Assembly: GCF_000150275.1 (NCBI RefSeq)
Contig: NW_002060970.1
Location: 288,791 to 352,790, forward strand
DNA length: 64,000 nucleotides
Source: Trichoplax adhaerens
Lineage: Eukaryota; Placozoa; Uniplacotomia; Trichoplacea; Trichoplacidae
Reading direction: 5' to 3'
The notes beneath the pieces were generated by a model. The model was given only the letters and a program-made list of their open reading frames with translations, ran no database searches and was not told the origin of the DNA. The translations under genes and the position numbers were made by a program. The number at the start of each line of letters is the position of its first letter. The stretch's first letter is position 1. Below, in pieces: positions 24,861 through 36,555 of this stretch.

Positions 24861-26261
24861 AGTTTTAGAATTTCCATGTCAAAAATCGACTTCCTTCATT
24901 GCGATTGAAATGACTCAATATTATATGTGCTGGTAGACGAAGGTTCAGTAAATATTACTATTGCAATAATTCATATGAATAAAGGACCTAACATAAGAAA
25001 AATTGATTTATAGCGTGTACCGTTATATGTTGTAAAATCCCCATTTTACAGTATTTTGTATAAGAAACTACAGTGAAATTGAGTCTTCCGTACACTGATA
25101 AGACTGATGCAAACGGTAACAAATTGCGTCATCTATTACGGCTAAAGGAAGCCAAAACATGGTGGAAAAAATAAAGAATCACTCACAGGGTGATGCTTGT
25201 AAATCGCCCAGCTTTTTTAAGCAAAGTATGATAGGTGGTACTGTGCAGAGAAACGGGATCTCCTTCATTATGATAATTAATAGAACCGTATACTATAACT
25301 AAGTTTAAATCACGCAATACTTTCAATTTTGCCTTACGCTATTGAATAGCTGAAATGGTATTCCAATCTTATAAATTCATTCTATCCATTTGCATGGTTG
25401 TATGCAATGAAATAAGGCGAATTGAAGGATAGAATTTTAATTGGTAAAAGTAGCTGCGCTAAAATAATATTCAAGACGTTCACTATCGTGTCTAGTCCAA
25501 TCCTCTATTGATCTCACTATGTCATTTGACTGACAAGAAATGTGTTGCAACATCTTGCTACCAATAATTTTTAATTTTTATTGTCGTACAGCGTAGGAGC
25601 GATTTATGAATTTTATTCCTATTGGCATAATTTTAAATCTTAATTTGAAGCACTATAATGTCGATCTCAGCGATGAAAGTCATATCATTACAAGCCACAT
25701 TTTCCACCTTGTAGAATAATATAAAATCAGGGTAATCATTTGGTCAGACTAGAGTCTTATTTGAGGCAATATCTGTAACTTGAACAAGACTATCAAGTTC
25801 TAACCAATGTCTGTATAATGTCCATCATTGACTGTTGGTGAGTATGTTTGTAATTACTAGTATTAGCAATATTGATATCAACAGGAGTCAATTATAGCGG
25901 CTAGTGTAGCCAATGCTACTCACTCAGTCATCATACTTTCACTTTTCTCTCAACTTAAAGTAGGTACTCTGGTAGGCAGTATCTACCGTAAAACTGTAGC
26001 TATGACTGTTTGCTCGTAGCGAAAGAAATAGAAGCTTGGACTATTCTCTCCCCTTCGTCAGTACTGTAAATAGCGCCAAATTGTAACTGTGAATGCTATA
26101 TTGGTAGCAAGAAGAGGCAGGAATTTGTCGATGATCGTCATCGCATACCATCAAAGCTGGCGTAAAACTGCAAAACTCTAGTATGTAGTGTAGTTGCTCT
26201 ACTTTGACTTTCTCTCCTCTTCGACAGTAGAATCACCCAGTAGTCCAGATATTCACCAGTG
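24861..26261. other. Non-coding interval between repeat arrays
   Basis: No convincing exon, RNA gene or regulatory motif was recognised. Sequence returns to the AT-rich background. Confidence 0.5.
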
Positions 26262-26660
26262 GAATCACTTCAATATTAGTGTTTAGTGTTGTGGCCTTTA
26301 AAAGTGGAATTAGTCCAGTATTCGCGTTTAGTGTAGCGGCCTATGAAAGTGGAATTAGTACTTAAAGTTGCGGCCTATGAAAGTGGAATTAGCCCAATGT
26401 TAGCGTTTAGTGTTGTGGCCTATGAAAATAGAATTGGTCCAATATTCATCCTTAGTGTTGTGGCCTATGAAAGTGCAATTAGTCTAGAATTAATGTTTAA
26501 TGTTATGTCCTATGAAAGTGGAATTAGTCAAGTATTAGTGTTTGGTGTTGCGGCCTGTGAAAGTGGAATTAGTCCAGTCCAATATTAGTATTTAGTGTTA
26601 TGGCCGATAAAAGTGGAATTAGTCCAGTATTAGTGTTTTAGTGTTGCAGCCTATGATAAA
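26262..26660. repeat. 45-bp minisatellite, about nine copies
   Basis: The core (T/C)GGCCTATGAAAGTGGAATT recurs with GGCC or its variants at 26293, 26338, 26372, 26417, 26462, 26507, 26552, 26602 and 26647. Spacing is mostly exactly 45 bp (one 34, one 50). Because 45 is a multiple of three, one frame stays open for 81 codons (26343-26588) as a 15-residue repeat (AYESGIS...). I regard that frame as a consequence of the array. Confidence 0.9.
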
Positions 26661-26734
26661 ACATCTTTTTTACCGCAACAGCCCAAACTATTTGACTCTT
26701 AAACTAGCGGATAGGCTGCGACTAGACCTGAGAA

Positions 26735-26821
26735 AGGTTCGGTTCGGCTCAAAACCGTTATGATCTATATAAGAACCTGAATCTGAACCGCTTTGACATC
26801 AATCAAACCTGAACCGAACCT
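26735..26821. repeat. Inverted repeat, about 87 bp
   Basis: AGGTTCGGTTCGG at 26735-26747 is matched in reverse complement by CTGAACCGAACCT at 26809-26821, with one mismatch. Further GAACC and GGTTC words lie between and just beyond (26761-26850). It could fold as a hairpin; it might be a small inverted-repeat element or a remnant of one. Confidence 0.6.
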
Positions 26822-26962
26822 ATTTTACCATTTTTGAACTGGTTCAATCGGTTCGATTCAATTTACAGCAACACTAGTACAAACTCACGTCGCTTTGCTG
26901 ACGGTTTACGATAATGTACCCATTTATTAATAATTAACAGATAGTATTACCATTCGACATTA

Positions 26963-27246
26963 TATATATCCCGGTAATAGCCAGACACTACTATATTCAC
27001 AGCTATGCTTCTAGAATACTGCTTTTCAATAATGCATTCACGGATGAAATGCTATAAAATGCTATATTAAGATTAGTTAATGGTCCAAAATGCATTATGA
27101 TAACTATTGCACGGTGATGGACATACCAAGTTAAGATTAGCAGGTACTGGAAGATATCGACAGTGCGGTACAATGTCCTTAGTACTGTGGTCAATTCTAT
27201 ACCAATCATGATATTGTGTCTAAGGATCGCTTGTGTATGCAAAGTT
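26963..27246. mobile_element. Dispersed repeat, copy 1 (possible MITE or SINE)
   Basis: From TATATATCCCGGTAATAG to GCTTGTGTATGCAAA this segment matches 55399-55617. The shared blocks include ATATTAAGATTAGTTAAT, GGTGATGGACATACCAAG, AGATTAGCAGGTACTG and GTGCGGTACAATGTCCTTAG. Copy 1 has about 80 extra bases near its left end (about 26981-27058). Two copies 28 kb apart in unrelated contexts suggest a short non-autonomous element. No coding capacity, terminal inverted repeat or target-site duplication was established. Confidence 0.65.
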
Positions 27247-28556
27247 TTAAATATTTATTCTACATTACCTATTTTCTTAATGCTAATTTATCTAAATTTT
27301 ATGTACCAGCAATATTGATTGTCATTGCTGCCAATAAAAGAGCTTCAGATATGACTTATAATTATTTATACTATAGAATTATGCTTATTGCCTATTGATT
27401 ATCCACATCGACGCTTGCTTAAGGTGCAGCCAAGCAAGTATAATGTTAAATTGAAAACAGTTTACAGATCAAAGTACATTCAATCTATCGATATCGGCAC
27501 TTTAGATCGCCTGTAGATCAACCATATTAAAGGGAATGGCAAATCAAATCACAAATAATCAAAGCAAATAAAGCAGTCCCATTTAAACATTACTCAGATG
27601 CAATAGAATACAATTTAAAAACGATCGATGTCAAGAATTCAACAATAGTTCTGTTGTGCTATAGCCAACATCACTTGCTTCCTTCATTTCACTCCATAAA
27701 TCATGCATCTTTTAGCTTAAGGCTATCATGGTTTTATGGCCATCAGCTTAATATAATAAGATAAATAAGTATAAACTTATATCAGAACCTTGTTTAAACC
27801 ACTCTACTCATTGTCATTACCAAGTACCTTTTATGCTGTTTATTGAACATGGAGCCAATGTATAATAATGCCCACGCCTACATTGACCGAGTTATTTACT
27901 CATGTATTGAATTTATCGCAATAACTGTAACAGAGAGTCGATGAAGAATAGATTCAACCTTTACAAATTAGTATAATATCCCTAATATAACTAGTAAAGT
28001 GATTGATAGCTATATTTAAGCAGATTGAATAGCATCTTCAAGAGAACAATACTTGGCCCAATAGTATTTATTAGCTTAACACTGCTGCAGGCTGTGCTTA
28101 GCAATCTGCCTTTAGGAGTTAATTAATAAGTTGTAATTATAATTAATTTTTTCCACTACTTTATCCTTGATTTGGCCTTTAGGATCTTATCCTAGGTTGC
28201 AACGTGTATTTGCTAGCCAGGAATTGGGGAAGAGATCCAAGCAGTAACCTAGCCAAAATATTTTCTTGCAAAAGACAAGGCCATTACGACAGGCAGTGGC
28301 GAAATCATCGCCATACTTGAAAAAAAAAATCAACTGAACAGGTAAGTTTTTACTAGGTAAAAAAGTTTCAAATAAGCGCTATATTAAAAAAATTTTTAAA
28401 GGATGGGCAGATTTCAATGCTGATTACTGCTTAACTTTACGTATTGGATAATATTCAATTAAGAGCGGCATCAATTCAAATTCATCCAACATCAAATAGT
28501 GTTTGTTTCTTAACAATTATCGTCTAATTAAATGTTGTAGTCAAGAATTGAAGAAA
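27247..28556. other. Interval upstream of SLC6 gene 1
   Basis: No exon recognised. It presumably holds the promoter and 5' UTR of the transporter gene that starts at 28557, but no TATA box or other element could be assigned with confidence. Confidence 0.4.
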
Positions 28557-31500
28557 ATGAAATCTAAAAGCTATGCCGTAGCTCAATACAATCAAGAGAT
28601 TTCAACCGAAGGAAGAGGTAAGGGTAATTCGATCTTTTCATTCTTGGTTTTTTTTGACTTTGGAGATGGCTATGATAACGCTACGTTTATTGTCAGGAAA
28701 AACTTTTTTTGCTTTCATTATTCATCCAATTGCTTTAAATTATCATTTCGATCTTTCTCTAAGGATAATAGTATCCTAATCATTTTAAAATAGAGATTAA
28801 CTACGATTACTGTTTCAGTGATATTGAGGCCAACTCTTTGATCATGATATCAACAGAAAATGATTCTTTATCTTGACCTTAAATTAGCAATCAATTCGTC
28901 TGAAAGAAATTCTATTTACCTTCCGTTTGATCGTATCAAATTGAAATCGTTTAAATAATCATTATCACTAACTGCACGATACTATTGCAATTTACTTCCC
29001 ACTATTTTCATGCCACTAATGAAGCGTTTGATCACGAAATTTCAAGACCTAGAAAATGATTGATTGATTTTTCTCCATAGTAATTTGCAGATGGGGTAGA
29101 TCAGGGTTCTATTTAGCCTAGATTTGAACATATAACATCGATATATATTGCAATATCGTCTGATGAAATTACATTAATATTGTGATATTATATTTATGTG
29201 GCTCAAAAGGTATAACGCCAAGTGTTTACGTAGTATGAAGCAAGTATTCGATTACAATATCGAAAATAATTTTACTGTTATATAGATTTTAAATAACGCT
29301 CGATAGTTATTAGTACCAAATTCAGTCGTGAGAGTATAATGATATCGTACTGAATGAAGAATAATATCATCAGTTGATCATCCCAATAGTTAGCACTGCA
29401 TGATTACAGCTTTATTGTTTCCTCCTGTTTATACGGCGTCGAACAAGTTTAAAGTGAGAAATTATTTATTCGACAACGTAGTTGAATGTGTCAATCAGAT
29501 TGATATTAACATATTTCTATAAAATTTAAGTAAAGAAGTTTTTCTCGTAAAAGGCTTATAATGCTGAAAGTGTCTTGTAAAAGGAAAGTTTCATCGAGTT
29601 AATAGTATAAAATAATTTATTGCTTACCTTATTACGTTAAATGTAGCATCATTTGACGAAAAGTGTATCCTAGTCATTTCTTTAGTATACCAGTATATAA
29701 AATTGAATATTTTTTTCATTTCCATTTAAAATTTCAATTGTTAAACTTCTACAATGTCTCAACAAATCTTTTAATTACGTATAAAATATAATTTGCCTTT
29801 GAAAACCCAGAATAAATTTGTCGATATCCAAGGAAGGATGGCTTTTATTGACCGATTTAAACTGCTGAACGTAGTTGCACCTTAGTTTTAGTTACATTTT
29901 TCCTAGTTAAAGTATCTAAATGGAAATTGAAGATGCTGTAAGTCTTATCAAGCATCAAGATTGAACACCTCAAATTTTACATTCCTTAAATAGCTCCCAA
30001 CTGGCCATATAATTTGTTTTTTACTACTTAAGAATTGCCCTGTAATAGTTCACTAGCCAAGTAATTTCTTAGTAGTAATCAACTTTAAGCAGACACGATA
30101 TCTTTATTTTCTAGCATTCTGTACCGGTCTACTACTGTATATTTTAGCAGTGCAGTTAGCATGAAAATCTTTATCATGTTTGATGTCTAACAACTTATGC
30201 TAAGACACGTATATGATCGTACTATTAAACTCTTAAATATCTAATATCATCGAGAAAAAAGTCTTGAAGGCAGAATAGAAACACGATATAAATGACAAGT
30301 GTGGTTAAATTACATTTTGCTTTAGAAAATTGCTCTAAACAGAGCAGAAAATATGAATTACTCTGCTCTATAGAGGACTAAACGCTGCAATCATAGTCCC
30401 TACGGACTAGATTATATTGAATATTTAACTATGGTATCTTCTTAATAAATCTGATTATCTATTAGGGAATATCTATTAATTTTCGAATAATCATAGCGTA
30501 AATTAGCTTTACATCATCTCTTCTTTGTCACTATAAAATCAGTGACGAATACCCTTATTAATAAGGCAAAACATGAGATTGATCCCAATATTTTTGTCGG
30601 ATTATATTATATTAATGTTCATTGATTTATTCGTAAGTTTTTATATTTTTCACTGATCTAGAAATGTTTCAAGTGATATTCCATTAGTCGTGCAGCAACA
30701 TAGTGTAATACATTTGACCATTTTGTTGATTAATCACATTAATCACAGATGTTTCATGAAATTTCGCATAGCAACAGTGAGCTTGGGATGCACTTGATAT
30801 TCAATAGATGTTATTAATTCATTAATCATCTGTTGAGTAAAAATCAACATTCCCCTCTCTATTCCATATTAAGCTTAGAGTGATGCTGACGTTGATAAAA
30901 TCTAGCTTTTATAAATGATCTTATGAAGAAAATAAGAAATGAAATGTAATTCTTTTCTTCTTCTTATAACAATACTTGACAGCTGACGTTGAAAATGGCA
31001 AGAAAGAGCCAAGACAAGTTAGCGAAAAAGAAAAAAAAATATTAGACGAGGAAGATAAAGATGAAAGTATAGAGGAAGAGGAAGAAATTGACCAAGAAAT
31101 GAAAGACGATCAAAATGAAATTTATTGGGGCAACTGGATGGAATTCCTTCTGTCTTGCATTGGTTACGCTGTCGGCTATAGTAATGTCTTGAGGTTTCCG
31201 TACATCTGCTATAAGCATGGTGGAGGTTAGTTGAGGTTGATTGCTTGATTACTTATTTCTTCTCGCTGAAATTTATACCAATTTAGATATTTCCTGGTTT
31301 CAATTCAATCAGTAATACTCGTATAATAACAAACAAGGCACTTACAAATACTCGTATTTACAGATTATTAGAATTAGTGGACAATTTTACGATTTCCTAC
31401 GATATTATACAATTTATAGCGAGCAAACGTCTAAGCAGATTCTTACCGGCTAAATTTTAGTGTAGAAAGGTTAAAAGATCTGACATACAAATGGAAGATA

Positions 31501-34500
31501 GGCGATTAAAATATAAAAGACCGAATGAATTAATGCACCAATATTACTGTTTTGAATATTTAAATGATGGCTTGAAAATATTATAAATCGTATAGCTTTT
31601 ATACCTTCACTTACAACATCTTAATTTGATTGTAATTGGACCTTTTAGGCGCTTTTCTCATTCCTTATTTTGTTTCTGTATTGTTGGTTGGAGTACCGAC
31701 GTTACATATGGAGTTAGCTCTTGGCCAATATATGAGAATGGGTCCTGGCACACTATGGAAACATGTCTGTCCTGTTCTTAAAGGTACGATAAATATTCAT
31801 TTCTTACATAGTAATGTTAGCGGTTAAAAAATACAAAAAAAATTTCGATTGGATTTCTTACTATAAGCAATCTAAGTAAAGTGTTGAAATTAAGATCTTG
31901 CTGCTAAATTATTAAAATGGCAGATGCTATTCTTGAACAATAGGCTTACATTACCGGATATTAACTATAGTTATTCAATTAAGCGCAGAGGCCTATTTGT
32001 TTTCACTTATAATATTGCGGAAATATCTGATTTGATATTAATGCCTGTCCACATACTTAAAATAATATTTAGGCTTGGGTATTGCCATGATAGTTTCTTG
32101 CATTTTAAATGTGGTTTACTTTCATATCGTCTTGGCATGGTCACTCTTTTACTTTTACGCCAGTTTCTTTCCTCAATTGCCCTGGGCATCGTGTAATAAT
32201 ACCTGGAATACTCACGAATGCTATGTTACTGGGGATGTATTTGGAAACGTTAGCGGAAAAGCGGCTTCCGTTGAGTTCTTAGAGTAAGTTAATCGTCACA
32301 AATTACTGAATATTTAATTTCGTTGCACCGGGAGTAAGGAAATTCTCTCTAGCTATGATTTTTCGTAAACTTCCTTCAAAAAACATCGAAAATCTACCGA
32401 CTATTAGCATTCCAATCTAAGATACCGCAAATAACATTTCATTGCCGTAATAAGCTGTAGATAATACTTTGATTTATAAACCTTTATAAATTCTTAATTG
32501 CTTAATTTTTGATCGTCATTTATTCTAAGTCTTTCATACGCGTATGCTTATATATTGACAGATTAATCGATTTTTCTCAGTGTATCAATGTCACTGATGT
32601 TATAATGTCTTCTAAAATCAATAAATAATTATATATTAGTCGCACAAGTTTCCTTTTCGCATTGCCGTAATTACCCTAATTGCTCACCACAAATTCTGTC
32701 CTAATTGTCTCTGTGATAGTACATAGCGGCTTTTCATATAATACAAGTAGATTTATATTATTTACCAATTATAGGAGATCCATGCTTAATGTCTCTAATT
32801 TTAATTTCATATCTTGTTAGCCTGGTTATACTATATTAAATATTTTTTACAATATCCTTTACTGATTTTTAATCTATCATAATATACACTATGTGCAATC
32901 ATCTTATGTCAACGTGGAGTCGATACGATTTATTTTGTATCTTTCAGCTATAAATCAAATGACATATTTTAAATTTTAGTCTAGAAACTCTAAGGATCGA
33001 CGAAGGTGGAGCTTTGTATTATGATTTAGTGCCACACTTGGTAATCACACTTTTGATCGCCTGGACAATTACCTACTGTGCAATGTGCATGGGTATCGAA
33101 TCTTCCGGAAAGGTTGAATATTCTAATCAAGGATATAGTTTGTGTAGAAATAAACTAAAAGAAGAGATTATACAGTAATTGGACCTTGTTCTCATTCAAT
33201 TTACGTATCCCTTTCTTCATTCTAGGTGGTTTACTTCACCGCCACAGCTCCTTATGTTATGTTATTCTCCTTATTAATAAGAGCGGTTACACTACCGGGT
33301 GCTACTCAAGGCATTATTCAATTTCTAGTGCCGGATTTTAGTAAGCTGGGAACGCTAGATGTAAGTTCATGTTATAGCAAACCAAAAAAATGTCTTATTT
33401 ATTTGCACATAAAAATATGATAGAATGCAAACGGAAATACTGTAAGATGAAAGTGAATAAATTGAATTGAAACGTTGTTTGCATTAGCCTTGGGCTGATG
33501 CTTTAGGGCAGGTACTTTCAGCAATTGGAATTGGATTTGGTGCAATTATAACATTAGGAAGTTATAACCGCCGTGATAACAAATGTGGCAGGTAATTTCT
33601 TTTATTTCGTTTACAGTATTCATGAGCCCTTAGGTCATAATAGGAAATCGGTTTGACAAAATTGTTGGATTTGAATACAACCTACTGTTTGATTTTATAG
33701 AGATAGTGCTTACATTTGCACCATTACAAGTTTTACAAGTATAACCGCTGGTCTTGTGTGCTTTGCTGTTCTCGGCTATTTGTCTCGTATTACTGGTAAA
33801 CCTATTGATGATTTGATTAGCGAAGGTATGAAAACGTTGTAAAATCCTCAAATCCATTCAATTAATAAGTTGATGAATGATTAGGATTTTCTGTTACGGA
33901 GCGACCAAGGATTTCAATCAGGGATAATATCGTATTAGAATAAACATGTTTAGCCATACTAAGTTATCACCAGTAAAAGGATTTTTACCTACGATAAAGA
34001 ATCCTGTACTTTACTCTGTAGTAATTTAGATATCTTACCCGTTACATCACAAGTATTTCCTTCTACCTTTCATTGTTATAGCTTGTGCTTTTTGTCTGTT
34101 CTATGGCTACATTAATACTCATTACAGCTAGAAAAATTGTAGAGCTGCTGATCATTACGATTGAAATTTGCTTAGAGATCTTACCGATTTCTGATTAATT
34201 GAATTTCACTTCCTGTTGGCACAGAGATCGTAATTGCCTTTATTGCCTATCCAGAAGCTATTGCAAAATTACCAAGTCCACACTTTTGGGCCATAGCCTT
34301 TTTCTTTATGTTACTTCTATTAGGAATGGACAGCATCGTATGTGGAAAATTCTTATTCTTATAACTTAAATCACAACCTTGATAATTAGATGATGGAGAG
34401 AGTTATGTAGGAATTGACTTAAATCTATTTTATTCTCCTATTATCAATACTAGTATGGTATGATAGAGACATTAATTACCACAGCAGTTCGATTTTCGAA

Positions 34501-36555
34501 AGGGAGGTGGGAGAATAGAAAGCCCATGGTGACATTTTTTATTTGTGCAGGTCTTTTTACAATAGGTTTAATATTTACTACTAGGGTAAGTTAACATGAA
34601 TAGATCATGGTCTACATTGTCTACGTTTCTGTTCGTATATTTCTTTAACTAAAATTAGCATAATTCACATGTAAAACACTACGGGGTAAAGTTATCATTT
34701 AAAACTAGCCCTATTTGGTAAACTAAAATAAGCTGTAGCTTAGCTGTTTCAAAAGCATTATAAAGCCGCTAGATTTGAGAGGTTTATAAACCACCACATA
34801 TGTAATTTGAGACTGATTCTATAAGTGTGATCATAGTCAAAGTGGATATGATTATAATCATATAATTTTAGATCCTTCATTTTTATTTCTAGTCTGGTCT
34901 CTTTTGGCTTATCGTTGTAGATACCAATAATGCTGGTCCAATTGTACTTGGTTTGACCTTATTTGAGGTCTTGGCAGTTTCATTTGTATACGGTAAGAGT
35001 GGACTAAATCCTGACCAAATAGAAAATGCTAAAACATAAAGTACAGACTTATTGCATATGGAATCGCATTTTGAAAAGCGTACTAAATCTGAAGGAAATA
35101 GCAAATGCTACATATAAAGTAAAGGCTTTATTGCACATGTAATCGTATTTTAAAAAGTACACCAAATCCGAAACAAATAGAAAATGCTGAATATAAAGCA
35201 AAGGCTTTTCTGCATATTTAATGCTATTTTAAAAAGTACGCTAAATCACCTTTCAATTGAAAATGCTAAATATAAAGTAAAGAATTTGCTGCATATGTAA
35301 TCTTACTTTAAAATTTGCGCTAATCCTCACCCAATTGAAAATGGCAAATATAAAGTAAAGGCTGGATTGCACATCAAATCCTATTTTAAAATCTGTTTAC
35401 CGATATATCCCATATAAGAAATATTAAATCGAAGCTACTGCTGCTGATAAAATATTGAAAATTTTGAAATGGATATTATGCATATAAGTTTATTGTCCAC
35501 TTTACTACAGTGCATGATATATCGTCCTTGTTATGCTAAAATAAGTTTAACAATTCTATTAGCGATAGTTAGCATAATTTTATGACATTAGCAAAGAAAA
35601 ATGGCATCCATTACTAATAAATTTATAGAAATCATTTTATTAATATCCTTAATATATAAAGTATTAAGTTGCTGTTGCTGATTTACAGTAAATATAGAGA
35701 GCCTAAAGAAGATAAAATCATGTATATTTTTGCCTCAAAATTAGCATTTCATTTATGTAGTCTAGGAACAGATATTTATAGCTTATTGAATGTTGTATCC
35801 ATTTCAGGCGCTGATCGATTAGGTCAAAACGTCAAAGACATGACCGGATCTCGACCAAATAGCTATTGGATCTTGACATGGAAATACGTCTGTCCAATCG
35901 GTGCAGGTGTAAGTATTATATTGTCGTATTGAATGCACCTTGGCCAAAATAGTTCAATAAGCCTAAGCACATCTACTGTGAAATAAGCTCATAACTCTTA
36001 AGACTTAGCTTAGCGATTTTGCATTTCGTATCTTTAAGCTATAAGCAGTTATGATTAATTTAAACCTGGATATGATCCGGGTTTCATTGCAAATCTAATT
36101 TGTAAATTCTTTAGTTTAATTTTGTGGTCAGTTTGGCTAAAACTGAACCAATGGAATATCTTGGGAAACCTGTTGAACCTTGGGGAGTTGGAATTGGCAT
36201 CCTCTTGACATTATTAGTTTTAATTTGGATTCCTCTAGGAGCCATTTATCAACTTTATACCGCTGAAGGCAGCCTTAAACAGGTTAAGCATTTAAGCAGC
36301 TATTCTGTAGTGGTTGTAAGATTTGAAGGCTTATAAATTTATCAATGAATCAACTACAGCTTACATTGCTTTATTCTGTACTTTAGTTCAATTTATTTTT
36401 TTGACATTTTTTTATTTATCATATAGAAATTTGCAACTTCCTTTTCGCCTCGATCAACCCATAAAACCAAACGTAAGCAAGTGGATAGCGTTATTTTAAC
36501 AAAGATCCTAACGGAGCCTTCTAAAATGGAATGCAACTATGTTTCTACAATATAG
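28557..36555 (+). CDS. SLC6-type Na/Cl-dependent neurotransmitter or amino-acid transporter, gene 1
   Basis: A 12-TM symporter at the plasma membrane. Fourteen exons: 28557-28617, 30983-31225, 31649-31783, 32073-32283, 32980-33112, 33226-33360, 33488-33591, 33701-33825, 34225-34337, 34454-34585, 34893-34992, 35808-35908, 36115-36282, 36427-36555. They give 629 residues, the usual SLC6 length, with continuous phases. The N-tail is very acidic (residues about 41-64). TM1 is [14 protein letters not shown] (81-94), then [12 protein letters not shown]2 has the [10 protein letters not shown] cysteine pair and N-glycosylation sequons. [18 protein letters not shown], the TM6 region [13 protein letters not shown] and GSYNRRDN follow; TM8 has LLLGMDS. 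There is no acidic residue at the TM1 monoamine site, which suggests an amino-acid-type substrate. The family Trp in NVWRFPY is Leu. The first exon (ATG at 28557) rests on phase and donor GTAAGG only. AATAAA lies at 36921-36926. Confidence 0.9.
34999..35395. repeat. About 79-bp tandem repeat, five copies, in SLC6 gene 1 intron 11
   Basis: AAATGCTA(A/C)(A/C)ATAAAG or variants occur near 35022, 35101, 35181, 35259 and 35339. Each is followed by AGGCTTTATTGCA-like and ATTTTAAAAAGTACGCTAAATC-like segments. Copies are moderately diverged. The array starts just inside the splice donor of exon 11. Confidence 0.8.

Noticed and set aside
22741-24870. CRISPR-like array of regularly spaced repeats.
   Set aside because: Unit lengths vary, the intervals are themselves related, there are no cas genes, and the locus is eukaryotic.
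26343-26588. 81-residue repetitive protein with AYESGIS units.
   Set aside because: Fully explained by the 45-bp minisatellite, whose irregular steps break the frame; no start, signal or splice context.
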